NCBI GenBank assembly: GCA_907165135.1
Contig: OU015567.1
Location: 7,755,001 to 7,819,000, forward strand
Direction of reading: 5' to 3'
Origin: Oikopleura dioica
Lineage: Eukaryota > Chordata > Appendicularia > Copelata > Oikopleuridae
Length of the DNA stretch: 64,000 nt
Shown: one piece after another, positions 44,201 through 57,355 of the stretch
Layout: each line of letters starts with the position of its first letter
How positions within the stretch are numbered: the stretch's first letter is position 1
Program-made: the position numbers and the translations under genes
The notes under the pieces: model-generated
Seen by the model: the letters and a program-made list of their open reading frames with translations, nothing else
The model's database searches: none
Told to the model about the DNA's origin: nothing

Positions 44201-47200
44201 ACTTTTCGATTCCCTTTTCAAACAGGCTCACAAACCAAGTCAGTGAGTATTGGTACATGGGATCTATATTCGCCAAATCAGAAATCGTAAAGAAGAGAAT
44301 TGTGGAATGGATGGCGATAGGGGTGTATCCTTTTCTTGCCTCGTCAATTTTACGTTCAGTTACTTCGGCGATTGCCTGTTTTTCAGAGATTTCATTCGCA
44401 AGAACTTTCGAGCTGGAGAGGATCTTGATCGCCGTTTCATCTTCCAAAATATTTCCTTCGGAACTAGAGAGCACTTCCAAAATCTTGTCTTCAATTTCCT
44501 TGAGCTGTCGCTTGTTTTCAGCTCCTTGAAGAATCAGTTGGTTCTTTTCCTCTTCAAGGTCGGGTCTTTCCAAGGCAACAACGATTCCTAGAAGTTGATC
44601 TTGAAGGCCTTCTTTCGTGATCATAAAGTTGAGAAGTGTAACTTTGACGGATGTTTCTGGAAGATAATGTGGATTTCTGAGCTTGGTCGTGATATAAAAT
44701 CGGAAATCGTTCGAATATTCTAGCGTCGAGTCGCCAAGGCGGATGCACAAAGCGCCTCCTTGTTTAAACGTTTGCTTCAGCAACAGTGGCTCCAATATCG
44801 GATCAAGCTCTTCGCCAATGTCTTCTAAAAGAACAGGATTTCCAAACTGAATGCAGTTTTCAAGCGTCCTCACAAAATCTGTGTCAGTTAGTTTTATCAC
44901 GTGGAGATTGTTTGACTTCTCCATATTTTTGATCCACTTGTTTGCTTGACCCTGAGGATCAATCAGAAGTGGCCAGCGAGTAGAATTCGCGATGATGATG
45001 CCATTGTCGATCGAAAAGGAGTCTGAAGGCAGTCCAGCGATATTCCAAGCTCTTATTTTGACTGGATCGCCAAGGACGCCAGAAAGAGCGAATTTTTCAG
45101 AACAGGGTATTTTCTCAGCAATGCAAAGCTCTCGCCATTCTTTGATAGCGTCTTCTCTGTATACCGAGGTAAAAGCACCGAGATATGCAACAACTCCTGC
45201 TGAAATCAAAACGTCGCCTGTGAGGTTTTCGTACTGGATCCCAAGATTATGCGCCATTTCTGTCCATCTGTCTTTCTCTCCACCAAGTGATTCGATTAGT
45301 TGTTTGGCACGGACGAGCTTTTTGGAACAAAGATCGACTTGATTTTCCAAATCGCCTTTTTTCCTCTTGTTATTGATAAGCGTTTCTTGTAGAACCGCCA
45401 TTTTATCTTGGACCTCTTTGAGCTGGTCTTGCTTGGCCTTCAAAGCTTTCATCACAACTGCTAGCTCTCCTTCTGCTTCTTTGAGTTTTTCCTTCTTTGG
45501 TGCTACCACTTTCGCGACTTTGTCGTACGACTCAATTGCTCGGACCCATTTACAAATGCCCGCACATGCTGACGAAGCTTGAACGACCTTTTCTGGATGG
45601 AAATCTGGATGAGTGATGTATTTTGTTCGAATTTGCTTGATGTAAGCTGCTGGAATGTTGTCCTTGTCAAACTCAATAAGCGACTGAAGGAACTTCATAT
45701 CTCCAAGCATTCTCTTCGCCGGTCCCCAGTAGTCCTGAATCATTTGACCAGAGCCAGACGGATCTGGCTTCTTCTCTGGCTTGATACCTTTGAGCACACA
45801 AACGGCTTCAAGGATCAATTTGACGACAGCAGGAGGACTACCGAATTGCTTTACGACACCGATATCCTTTGGTGTCAGAGTGTTGAGGGCTGCCATGGCA
45901 CTTTCCAGAATAGGTATAGCTTCGGCAAGATCCGCGTCACATTCATCCTTGAATAGGTTAAATTGTGTCATAGAATTTATACGATTCTTCTTCTTTTTCT
46001 TTGATCTAATTATTATCGATGATTCTTTGTATATGCGACAAATGTAGGACATGGAAGAATATAAGATACGTAATAAAAAGTCTCTATGCCTCGATGATTT
46101 TTCAAAAGAGATTTTTAACCCATTCCTTAATCGCTTTAGCTGCCATTGCTTGCTCATTCGCAACGGCTTCATCTGCCCGCACAACTTTCTCCACTTTAGC
46201 GACTTCCACGCTTTCCTTTTCGACTTTGATCATAATTTTGTCAACTTCCTTCGACGACTCTACGAGCTGCGGTTGAAGAGCTTCGAGCTCGATTTGCATA
46301 GCTCCAACGGCTTCTGCTGCGGCGCCCAGTTTCTCCAATCCAACAATGTATCGATTCTTCATTTTGCTGATTTCCGTGCGTCTTTTGTCGAGCAAATTTT
46401 TATACGTAGAAATCAAGACAAGGTATGAGGTTGGTGTGACGTAGTTATGACGGCCAGCTTCATCTTTGAAACGGTCAGTGAGCCCACGTGACGATTGATG
46501 AAAGTTTTTACAAAGACGGACACAAGACGCTTTGTGCGCGTCACTCATCTCTACTTCCTCCATGAATTTCTGCGCAACAGAAGCGAGTGCATCGTCAGGC
46601 CAGCTTTGGAACCAATCAATCGTGCAACAATTAACGAGCGACGGGAACATTCTTTGATGAGATTTGACAACTATATTCTTGAGCAAGAATACAATAATTA
46701 TCTTTGAGAACATACAAATTGTATAATAAAATAAATTAAATCTCGTTCCTAAGACGCTCGACGAGCGCATCTCCGATCGGAGACATAGCCAGTACAATAT
46801 GAAGCTGGTCTTTGACTCTCTCAATAAACATGTTGAACAAGGCGAGCGGAGTTCCATCCGTTTGTAGCGCCTTATCACGCTGTTTGTCCAGTTGACGCAT
46901 TTTGTTAATGATTTCTTGTTTTTCATCAGCTGCGAATATGTTTGGAACTTCTCCAGCATTCAGCAAATTGTTAATATCTTCGAGGAAGGCTTCCTCCTTG
47001 ATTTGCGTATCAGTGAACAAGAAAACACCTTGTCAAAAGTTATTTATCGCTAATTCCAAATTAATTATCTTGCTTTATTTTTAACCAAAGAAGATGCTGT
47101 TCTTTTTGTTATAAATAAAAACTCTTTCCTTGTCGATCCGTAGCAGTCGCTTTCATCAAGATAACTTTCAGATCTTCTCGCCATTCTGTTAACCCGTAGC

Positions 47201-50200
47201 CTTTTCCGATTTCCACCTAGACGAAGCTCATAATAATATTTACTTTTTGATTATAATTTGCTTAATTTTCAAAAGAATAAATTCTTTTTCGAGTTAAAAT
47301 TTAACATGCTACTTGGTAAGCGTAAAATCTTGAGGTAGAAGTTGAGCCTTTCCTGGAAAAGCTCACAGTCCGCCATGAAAGCCGCCAGTCTAGTCAACGA
47401 CTGTCTGCCTGATCCACCAACGCCGACGAGCAGAGCATGGCCTCTTGGTTGCTTAAGAAGTCGCGAAATACGTGATATGTGCTCGATGGCAAAGCGGAAC
47501 AACACCAGGTTCATCGGTTTTTTATCAATTAAGTTGAATTCAGCAAGTTGCTCAGTGACGGTTTCTTTGAGCTCTTCAACATCTGGCACCTGCAGATAAT
47601 ATCCATTATCGTTTTTCGGGACAAAGTCGCAGAACATGAGAGAGCGCAGATCATCCTGCGTGATTGTTCCTTTATTCCCTTTTTGTTCAGATAAGAAATT
47701 GCTTTGCAAATTTTAATTCCACTTTGGCTTTTTTTATCCGTTCCTTGGTCATATTCATTGAAAAGGGATGCGAAGGAAGTTTTCAGATGTTCTTCTGTCA
47801 CTTTCTCGATCTTTTCGAATAGCCAGGCTTGATCTACGTCGTCTACAAGACGATCATAGTATACTCTTAGCACTTCGTGTACCCAAAGTTGCTTGATAGA
47901 ATCTGTTGTTGGGGCGCTAATCGGGTTTGAGAGGCAAACACCCTGAATTACTCTTGCGAAGTCGCGAAGGTTGAAAAGATAGTGCGATTTTTTCGGCGTT
48001 GGTAGAAGATTTTTAATCGTCGAGTGAAAGATTTCGAGGGTTCCGGAGATGATTGGTTTGATCAAATCAGAATACGTAGACTCGAACTGGTTCTTGATGT
48101 TGAAATGCCAGTCTAACATTCGACTGAAGATCGTGGACATGCTCGCATCGTCGAACTCGTTGATTGTGATGGTATTGAAATGACGTAAAAATCTGGCTGT
48201 GACTGGATTTCTTCCTCCACCAGCTGGGCCCATTGCACCCATGAACTGAATATCCACGAGATCAATCTGGTCAGAGTTGTGTTTATGTATTTTAAAATAT
48301 CTAAAATTATCTACTAGCTAAGTCTATTGACAACCAGCCTTGGTGCAATCTTTCAAGTCATACCAATTCCAGTGATCAAGGGCCTGGCGAACGAGCTCAA
48401 TCGGAGGCTGAGCTCCATATGTTCCGCGCATAGGCATATTTACGTCATCAATGAAGATAATTGTCTTCTTGCCCATCGGTGGACCGAAAACACCTTTGCG
48501 ACGTTTGTCCAGTTTGCTCATGATAATGTCCTGAGTTTGCTTCGATGTTGTTTGAGCGGAAAAATTGATGACTAGTGGGCGATATTTGTCCTATGCGGAG
48601 TACAGATGTGGATTAAAATGATTGATAGAATAATTTCGGTTAGATACGGTTAGATTTCGGCCATACGGTTGATATGATAATATCATAATTATAAAGATTA
48701 AAATGCACGAGACAATAATTTCGGTGTCAATATAATGGCGCGATGTCCCAATCAATTAATATTCATTATGGAGCATTATCAGCTGCTTGGCTGGCCACAA
48801 ATTGTACTCCGTCCCTGATCAAGATCTTTAACCAAATAATTGTTAACATAAACGGATTTTCCCGTTCCAGTTGGACCGACAAACAGTGAAGGCATTTTGT
48901 TTTGAGTAAGAATGTCCATGAGATATGTGTATCGAACTGTGTCTTGCGTTGGAACGACGATTTGATTGAAGTCAAGGCCAGCTGGAATTTTAGGACTATT
49001 TCTGAGCTCTTCGGTCCATCTTTCCCAACGACCAATTCCTTCTCGGATAAAGTTCCACGCATAAATGCTTTCAGTCTTTGGAATCGGAACGTAAAGAGAA
49101 CGTGTCGGAGATTCGACTTTTGTGATCATGTTGAATTTGCTCTTTGTTAATTCTGAGAGAGGGCCGTCGATCATTTCGCGAATGAGCATATCGAACTTTT
49201 CTCGACCTTCGCTGTTAATTCCTCCTCCAAGAGACCATGTGCACGAGAACAGGAATATTCCCTCAAGCCAGCTGTAAACATCTCGTTCGTGCATATCAGC
49301 TACTATCTTGGGGTCAGAGAGCTCTGTGAACTGACACTGCATCAATCTCATGCAAGAAACCGCCATATTCGTTTGACTTACTGGAGAGAGATGACGGACA
49401 CCCGACTTTCTATTGAATTCAAGCAAGGCTGGAAGATATCTATCCATCAATGCATTGAGGAATGTCTTCATTTCGGTCGAAAAGCTTTCCGGAAGCGTGT
49501 TCAGCCACGAAGCTGCCATCGGCTGCCAACCCAACATGTGAGGCTCCATGTAAATCATACCACAGCGAGAGACAGTAGCTGGCGATGCCACCTCTAAATC
49601 TTCCGGTTCGAAGATCAGATTCGTCGTGCTTGCCAGTTGGATGATTTCTCCCGACATCAGACAAAGCTTTTTGTTGTCGTCAAGTACTGTATTCATGTTC
49701 TCAATCCAAACCGCATCGACAGGTCCATCAAACATGAGCCATTTTCGATTTGGGTTTGTTGAAACTGCAAACTGACGATAAGACACGGCGAGGATACCAT
49801 CGGACCACTCGTGTGACACTGGATCGAACTGTCCGTACAGTTGTCCCATCGTGATCGATTTTGGGTTGATAACTGTAATTTCAACTTGATTTTCGAAATT
49901 ATGCCGTTCGTTGATGATTTTTAATGCTTTTGCCAACACCCTGTATGCTGACGTTTTTCCACCAAACGGATCTCCAACGATCATAAAACCGTGTCGGACG
50001 ATCATCATTTCATAAATTTGCAGAATTTTGTCAAGGAAAAATGACGGTAACTGAAGATTCATCTCGGTGCAAACTTCTTCGATTGCCTCTTCAAACATTT
50101 TGTAATCTGGCGGTGGAAGTTCTATGCCAGGGAATAAATCAGTCGTAATACCCTTGAAGAGAGGCAGATCTTGAGCCAAGAACTTCGGCAAGTTGACATC

Positions 50201-53200
50201 AATAATCGACCTGAGCATAAGAATATCTTCAACGTCATCTGGGTATTTGAGTTTTAGATTGCCTGCCGCTGTGAGGACAGACTTGACAGCTCTCATACCA
50301 TAATCATAGTGGCATTGCGAAGAGAGCTGTTCGGAACAGAGTCGATAAGTCGCCACAATTTTAACTGACAGCGGTCGAGCTCTGACGAATCCAAATGAGT
50401 AAAGTGAAATTTCAGAAATGAGTGCATAATCTGGTACCATCATAGCAACAGATCGGAAAAGCGCTTTCAAGTTATCTGGAAGCTCTGATCGACCAGCATA
50501 GCCGGGGTTCATGGTAATGAAGACTGCGCAAGTTGGATCCAACTTAATGTCTGTTCCTTCGAAGAGAATTCTGCTTGATCCGGCTCCGATTCCTCGTTGA
50601 ATGGTCATAATCTGCTGTGCGACGACTTTTATTAGTTCAAAGAACTTCAAAGTTCGTTCGTTAACATCGGTTTCGGGTTGCCGAAATGGTGCTGAAAATT
50701 AGCCCCTGCAATATGTGAATAATTGATATAAATAGATATCACATCTGATGATAACGAAATAGATACATGGTAATTTTATATGATTTGCTATGTTAGTTCA
50801 AAAACTTCAAAGTTGTTAATCTTTATACCAGCTGGCCGATATTCTGGTTGTTAAACAGAATAATGGTGCTAAAGTAAGCGCTGATGTGGTATGAAGTTCT
50901 CACTGGGTAAATTTGGAACGATTCAGTTAAATGATCCCAAAATGATTCTTGTTCAAATAACCATTTTAGGCGCAAAATGCAACAGTTGAAAAAACAGATG
51001 ATAATAAATTATTAATAATCAATGAACTGGCCTGAGAGTACTTCAAGATCGATTCGATTGAACTCGTCAAAGCAACTCCACGCACCACAAGAAGCTAGTC
51101 CTTTGAAGAACTTTCCAAGCGCAAGGTAGTCAAGACCATCTGAGCAATTGAATACAACGCACTGTTTCGCCACTGCTTTGGCCAAATCTTTAGTTGTTTC
51201 AGTTTTACCAGTACCAGCTGGTCCCTCTGGCGCTCCACCGAGATGAAGATTAAGCGCTCCAAATAATGTCCTGTAGCATCGATCGGTGAGTGGTGTGATG
51301 ACGAGACGTCCAGAGTTTCCGAGATACTCGTAGCCGTAGTTCAAGTATGCATTGATCATTCTAGTGACGAAGTGGTAGTCGCCGTTTCTGACCTCATCCG
51401 GTTCCCAGTAATATCGAAGCTGGGCCAGCCAGTCAAAATCATTCGGCTGATCAATCTTCTTGTTGATCAACACTTGCAGGACGTCACGAGCGTGAACATC
51501 GAGTACAACGAGAGCTCCAAGAGTAACTCGATTTTGCTTGCTCAGCTTGCCCCGGACAAGTGCGACAATCTCATTAATTTCCCCGTTGCATTGTTCCAAA
51601 TATTTTTCCATAGCCTCGTGACCTTCGACGATAGAATTGGTAACATTATCAGTCCAGTATTTTTGAGTCACGGCAAGAACAGCTTGTCCAGGGTATTCCC
51701 TGACCCACTGGCCTCTTGGCCGAGTCGGATAAGTTTCCAACCCGACGCCGCAGACCTTCCAAACTGAGTCAACCATGATCTCTTCTAATTCCAGAAGCCA
51801 CTTTTCAACCTGACCTCTTGCCTTCGAAGTTGATATTTCTTGCGAAAGCTTAACTTCTTCGCCTTCAGATGACAAAATGTGGGTAATGTCGAGAATGTCA
51901 GTGAAATTCAACTTCGCAACACCCTCGAAGCACTTTTTCAAATGCGGCTGAACACGAGTTGGATCTTTGGTTTCGGAGAGAATTTCCAAAAGCTCATCGT
52001 TTGACAAGAAGAAAAATCGAGGAAAGTAAAGTCGTTTCTTTTCGAGATACTCATTGAGTCCTTTCAAGATCATTTCGAGCAGTTGGTTGGAGCCAATCAG
52101 TCGCTCCAGTAGCTTGTCAATTTTAATAACAGCTAGAACATGCTGATCTTGAAGGGCGACTTTGATGATTTCTCGCCAGGTTTTATCAACTTTTGTAAAA
52201 CGACGTCCTTCTTCCGGCATTTGCGCCATGATATCGGGCGAGGAAAAGATTGGTTCAAGGTAAAGCCAGGTTGCTTGTACCTTTAGCCACTCGTCAAGAA
52301 CTTCTTGAGTGAGCAACAATTTGCTCTCCCAGTCCTTAATCTCTTCCTCGAACGGCTTTATAAAAGGACTTCCCCGCATCGTCTGAGTTTTGACAATGTG
52401 ATCATCAAGAAGCATTTGAATATCATCGACGCCAGAGAGGATAGATGTTCCAGTCTCTCGATAAGGCAGCAAGGTAAAGCAAACATCGTCCCATTCGATG
52501 ATCATCTTTTCCATTGCTTTTTCGAGAGAATACTCTTTCGAAGCAGATTCCGAAACGGCATCAAATTGTTCGAGATATTTTCCAAGATCCATTTTGAGAT
52601 ACTGTTCGACATTGCTGTTATATGCTTTTCAAGGAAATATTTGATGTGTTATTATAAATATTAAGAAAATGACCGTGGTGGACTACCAGGTCATCAACAA
52701 GCTGTCATGATTTATTTGGAGATCGTATTTGACATATTGCACCTCAAAAATTATATTACCAATATTGGCAATAAACTTGAAGCACGATCCTTGATTCGTC
52801 GGGAGCAAAATTGTCAACACCAACTATTTCTGCCATTTTAGTCCAGTGACGTTCGCGCAGACCAGGATTGCAAATTGTCGAAATGATCGGTAGATTTTCT
52901 TTGAATTCATCAACGATAGATTTTGTCGCCGTTGCGATGGATTTTGCTTTTGGATTGTCACCAAGTTCTTTTTCCAGTTTATAAAGAGCTCTCCAGGTTC
53001 CGCTCACCTCCTTAATTATTTACTTAAAGAAAGGGCGGATTATTATTTATGTACCTGCTCAATGTCATCTGGGTTCATTTTGGTCATATCTCCGTGCATC
53101 CACTTATCATGATTCGCCACAAATGTAGCGCAAGTCTCATACAGCCTTCCATATGGAGCCAAATTCTGAGACACCTCAGTTCTCAGTGGATACGCTGAGA

Positions 53201-56200
53201 CTTCCCATCCATACGCTTCTTCTTCTAAATTGAACTGGTCAATGGTCTCGAGAGCCTTATCGAGCTTCTGCTGTAGTTTTTGAGCTTTCTGATGGTATTT
53301 GTCAACTTGGTTCGGATCCGCAAAGCCTTTGAACTCTTCCAGTTGTCGTTGGTAGGATTCGAGGTCTTCTTGAAATCGTGCACGCCTGTTTTTCAGCTCA
53401 TCCTGATACACATTCGTCTTGTCAGCGATGATGCTTTCGTGATCGACGAAGACCTTTTCAATCCTGCTTGGCCAGGTGAAAACATCAGAATTGAGCCTAA
53501 CGTCGCGAGGGGCCATTTGCGTCTCTCCACAAAGAAAGAGAAGGCGATCTTTTGTATGACGAAGATCTTTTTCGATCTGCGCCATTTTGCCTCCTGGAGC
53601 TCTTATAGCTTTGATTTCTTCTGAAAGAGCCATGAGGTCCTCGGTATCTTTCGGCGTAGAAAGTGCTTTTCTTGAGATTCCATCGAAATCAGAACAGAGT
53701 GCTTCAGTCAATTTGACGTGATCATCTTTCATTCGATCGACAAACTTGGCAATTATTTCTTCGACGCGCTTGGACAGACTTCTGATGAGCTCAGAACTGT
53801 GAAGCTCGAACATGCCGAACTGAATTATTCGGGGCTCTTCGTAAAGAATTTGGTTCAAAGCTCCGCGATAGTTCTTTATTTGCTTTTGGTACTCGCGGAA
53901 TGTGTGCTCTTCAGATAGAAACTTGTCCACTTTCTCGTTTGCTTCGCAGGAGATGAGCGGCTTGTACTTCTTTAAAACTTAATTTTCTTGTTTAAAAATA
54001 GTCGAATTTATAGATCTCAATTAATCTTAATGGGTCATTTTTAATGGCATAATGACTCATTTATAATATGCTCATTATTTTTTAAAATCGAAGACAGTAT
54101 ATCGATTTAGATTACTGATAGATGACACTGTTTTGAAACAGCGCCATCATTAAAAAACTATAAATACTGATCTTTGATTTCGTTTTCATAGACAACCTCG
54201 AAAAAGAAAAACAACAAGGATGAATATATTTTTGGGACTTTTTAGCTTGTTCGGTGCTTCAGCTGCTTTGAGGATGATGAAACGCAGCGGGTAAGGAAAA
54301 TAGGCGAAATTATAAAATGAAAAAAATTTAAGGCCAAGTGAAAGTGCTATTGACGATGCATCTGATGTCAATTTTAATTTGATGTTCGTGTGCGATATTT
54401 TATTGAGCTAAGAGGCCAATGCACTTTGAATGAATCATTCAAATAAGGGCACTACGAGGCTATAATTCGAGCTGCCCTAACCCTAACCCAAGCGGTCTTA
54501 CAGTGTAAGACTTACACCATGTTCAAAATCATATCGCACACGCCAAATCTGATTGAGCTTTTGAAATTGATGGAAAACGATCCGGAACGATTTGCTGATG
54601 ATGAAGGGCCAGCTCGAGGATGGGGTGGACAACGAGTTCTCGAGTTTTAATTTCTATTTTCTTCTTTGTTTTCAAAAAATCCTTGCCTGCGACATATCTT
54701 TAGGAAAAACCTAAACTATTTTATTTTCATTTCTCGCAAAATAAAATCAAGATATTTTACAGTTTTCTTCCTTGATTTCAACTGTATAACACTTACGGTA
54801 TGCCTTTTATTATGCGCATGCTTAATCACATGTCTACGAGTTACAGACATTTTATCGAACTTGAAACCTTAACTAATGCAATTATAATGATAATGAGCAA
54901 TATAAGAATGCATTAGCAGGCTCAGTGACCGTAAACTGACACGTGACTGGCATGAAAAGCAGAAGCAAAATACGTTTTTAGCGGATATTAATCATTAAAA
55001 ATTCTGAGGTAAATGGCGAATCATTTACCTTTTTCTAAATGCTCTTGTGGCTTTTTAGAAGCCTCATTGATGACGCTGTCGATCATGACCTTGGCTCCTT
55101 TGACAATATTCGGAAGAATGATCGGTCGTAGATTTCCCGTGTCACCAGCGCGGCTTGTGAAAGGTTTCTCCGAGTACAACTTCGTCTCGACTCTTGGGAC
55201 CTGGTTCACTCCTGATGCGATGACGTCGGTAATGCTTCGCATGTACTGGTGGAAATCGGACATTTCAGGCTCGAATTTCACCTGTTCTCCGTCGATGACA
55301 AGCCGAATAACGAATGAAAACTAAAGTTCCTTTTTTAGGATGAGAAAATACTGGTTACTTACGGTTGAATCTGGCTCCTGTGAATGCTTGATAAGAGTTT
55401 TGTAGTCATAGATGGAGTCAAGTGCGAGATTTTGAAGCTGGCGAGTAAGCAAAGTCGCGGTACTCTCAAAAAAGCCACACAGCTGTTTTGACTTCATATT
55501 CTGCAGCGAGTCGTTCTTTTTGTTGTACGCGTAGAAGACATTTTGAACTTCAGGAAACCAATTTCGAAGGAGCTTGTCTTTAGTTCCGTCAATGTGGCTC
55601 ATTGCTTGCGAGTGAAAGTTTTCTAGTTCGATTGCTTCAGTCATTGCTTTGAAATCGCCCGTTTGGATCAATCTTAGGCTCTGGAAGCCTGTTTCCCAAA
55701 GTTTGAGTAGATCTCCATGAATGGGTCTTGTAAATGGAAACAGGTAGTTTTTGCATGCGTCAGTTGCTGCAGCAAAATTTGCCTCTGTTTCGGGAGTTTT
55801 TCTACGACATTCGATTCGATGAGCAGTGAGAAAATCATTTTTGTTCTTCTTTTTTCTTCGTCTTCATCGTTTATGATAGTGACCTTATTTAGATTGAATA
55901 TAATCTGTATAATTATTTTTCGATCAAAAAGCTCTTTGAAGTAATGCTATATCAAGCCGGTTTCTCACGTATCAAAGCCATATCGGTTTAAAGCGGGTTA
56001 CAAAAATTAAAGTAAATCCAATAATCAGTCCCCTCGGTGACATTCAGACAATCTGTCTGACCCAGAAGTTTCGAGTCCTGATTATATAATGACCAGGGAA
56101 TAAAAGACAATTAACTTAAATTTATGGAAGAATACTGAATATTCAACTTTCCTGTCGATTATCCTTCAGGACGAAGTCAACGATTGCCTTCTTCACACTC

Positions 56201-56774
56201 AGCAAATAATCTTCTCGAATAGTTTCGTTCAAGTCTCGGAGTTCTTTTTCATATTGCTTATATTTTAGAATATCGGGCACATGGTTGAAGATCTCGTCGA
56301 GCCAGGATTCTTCTAGTGGGGCGACGTTGGAAGTATCAAATCCGTGCTGAATGTAGTAATAGTATCGTAAAATATCGATCTTTGTCTTTCCATCAGCTTC
56401 TGTTTTAGAGGGTCCTCAAGTGATATGCTAATTTGAACAAGGCCTGAATCTGACTATTTACTGAATTCGAAATTTCTCGATTTTAACCCTCTCCTGTCGA
56501 GCCCGCTTCGGCTAATGCTTGACAAAGCTCCTCTCGAAAAGTCTTTCTGTCCCTCTTTTTTGGTTCCTTGGTCCTTTTCGTCTTCTTTTGCGGCTCCATT
56601 TGCTCCAGAGTTGAAAGAGTGCTCTTTTCTGACTCTGGCGGGAAGAATAAAAGTGGATCGGAAGATGTCCATTTGGAGCTTTATTTTTGTTTATGAGTTT
56701 TTTCTGGTTGGAACTTACGTGGAAGTTTTGGAGAAGAGTCCGCTACTGGGGCCCCTTCTCTTCTTATCCGGCAT
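41241..56774 (-). CDS. DNAH7: Axonemal dynein heavy chain, DNAH7 type (inner arm)
   Basis: A gene of over 20 exons, read from ATG 56774 (MPDKKRRG) to stop 41241. N-terminal marks [16 protein letters not shown] and [18 protein letters not shown] are DNAH7-like. Then come the tail and linker (53977-51240), AAA1 ([14 protein letters not shown] near 51220), AAA2 ([14 protein letters not shown] near 49960), AAA3 ([15 protein letters not shown] near 48870), an EF-hand-like loop before [15 protein letters not shown] (47680), AAA4 ([17 protein letters not shown] near 47430), stalk with microtubule-binding tip (46500-45300), AAA5, AAA6 and the C-terminal domain ending [11 protein letters not shown]. 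It is a single-headed ciliary/flagellar motor. Resolved exons include 42695-43669, 43845-45947, 46126-46651 and 55029-55320. One exon between 56151 and 55800 is unresolved. At least six introns appear to start with GA. Confidence 0.93.
54220..54650 (+). CDS. Possible small secreted protein nested in a dynein intron
   Basis: Three exons on the strand opposite DNAH7, wholly inside its 1,051-bp intron 53978-55028: 54220-54290, 54333-54387, 54504-54650. They join in phase with GT-AG introns of 42 and 116 bp to give 90 residues. The N-terminus [20 protein letters not shown] looks like a signal peptide. The rest is mixed, with [19 protein letters not shown] and an acidic-then-glycine tail ending [10 protein letters not shown]. 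Two Cys at most. I know no homologue. A start without a signal peptide or a chance open frame is possible, and only transcript data can settle it. Confidence 0.4.
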
Positions 56775-57355
56775 TTTTAATCTCTTTTTGGGTCACATGA
56801 AAATCAAACACAAAGAGCAATAAGTAACTCTATTACAGGAGTACTGTTAAGTATTTAATTTCTCGAAGCGTCCTATTTAGTTTACGCTCGCACTCAATAA
56901 TGCTCAGGTCGCCATGGTGATTCCCATAATCTGATCGCTTCAACAAGCAGCTCCTTGAGCCGATTGACACTTTTCTTAGTCACACTTTTTACTTTTATAA
57001 TATAAATTTCATGCTAGTTAATTCAAATCATAATGTTTGTGTTATATTCAGAATTTTTGAAAAGTACCCTTTCAAAAAAAAAATTTAGCCTCTGGTTCCC
57101 GACAAAAAAAATAAAAAATTATAACAAACTCATTATTTTAGGTTATAATTGTTTAGAAATATGGTACTTGAAACTTTGAAGAAAAGAAAACTTACTTTTA
57201 AAAAGGATCAGAGTCAAATTCCGGCAGTCAAATTCGGGCGGTTTCCTGAAGATGTGTGTAAGAAAGTCAGCGCCTAGCTTAGAGGCGATATCGGATTGCA
57301 ACTGCGAGAAATGCAATTCTGAAAAAGCTGGTGTCAGTCCCGGCCGACGCCAATC
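56775..57355. other. Divergent intergenic region
   Basis: 581 bp between the dynein start codon (minus) and the lectin-mucin start codon (plus). AT-rich, with no ORF I support. It should carry both promoters. Confidence 0.5.

Noticed and set aside
56020-56084. Possible tRNA: 7-bp stem TAATCAG/CTGATTA with an inner CAGAC/GTCTG stem and TTTCGAGTCC
   Set aside because: Only 63-65 nt, the inner loop is 5 nt instead of 7, and the T arm overlaps the acceptor stem. Better treated as a chance hairpin in a dynein intron.
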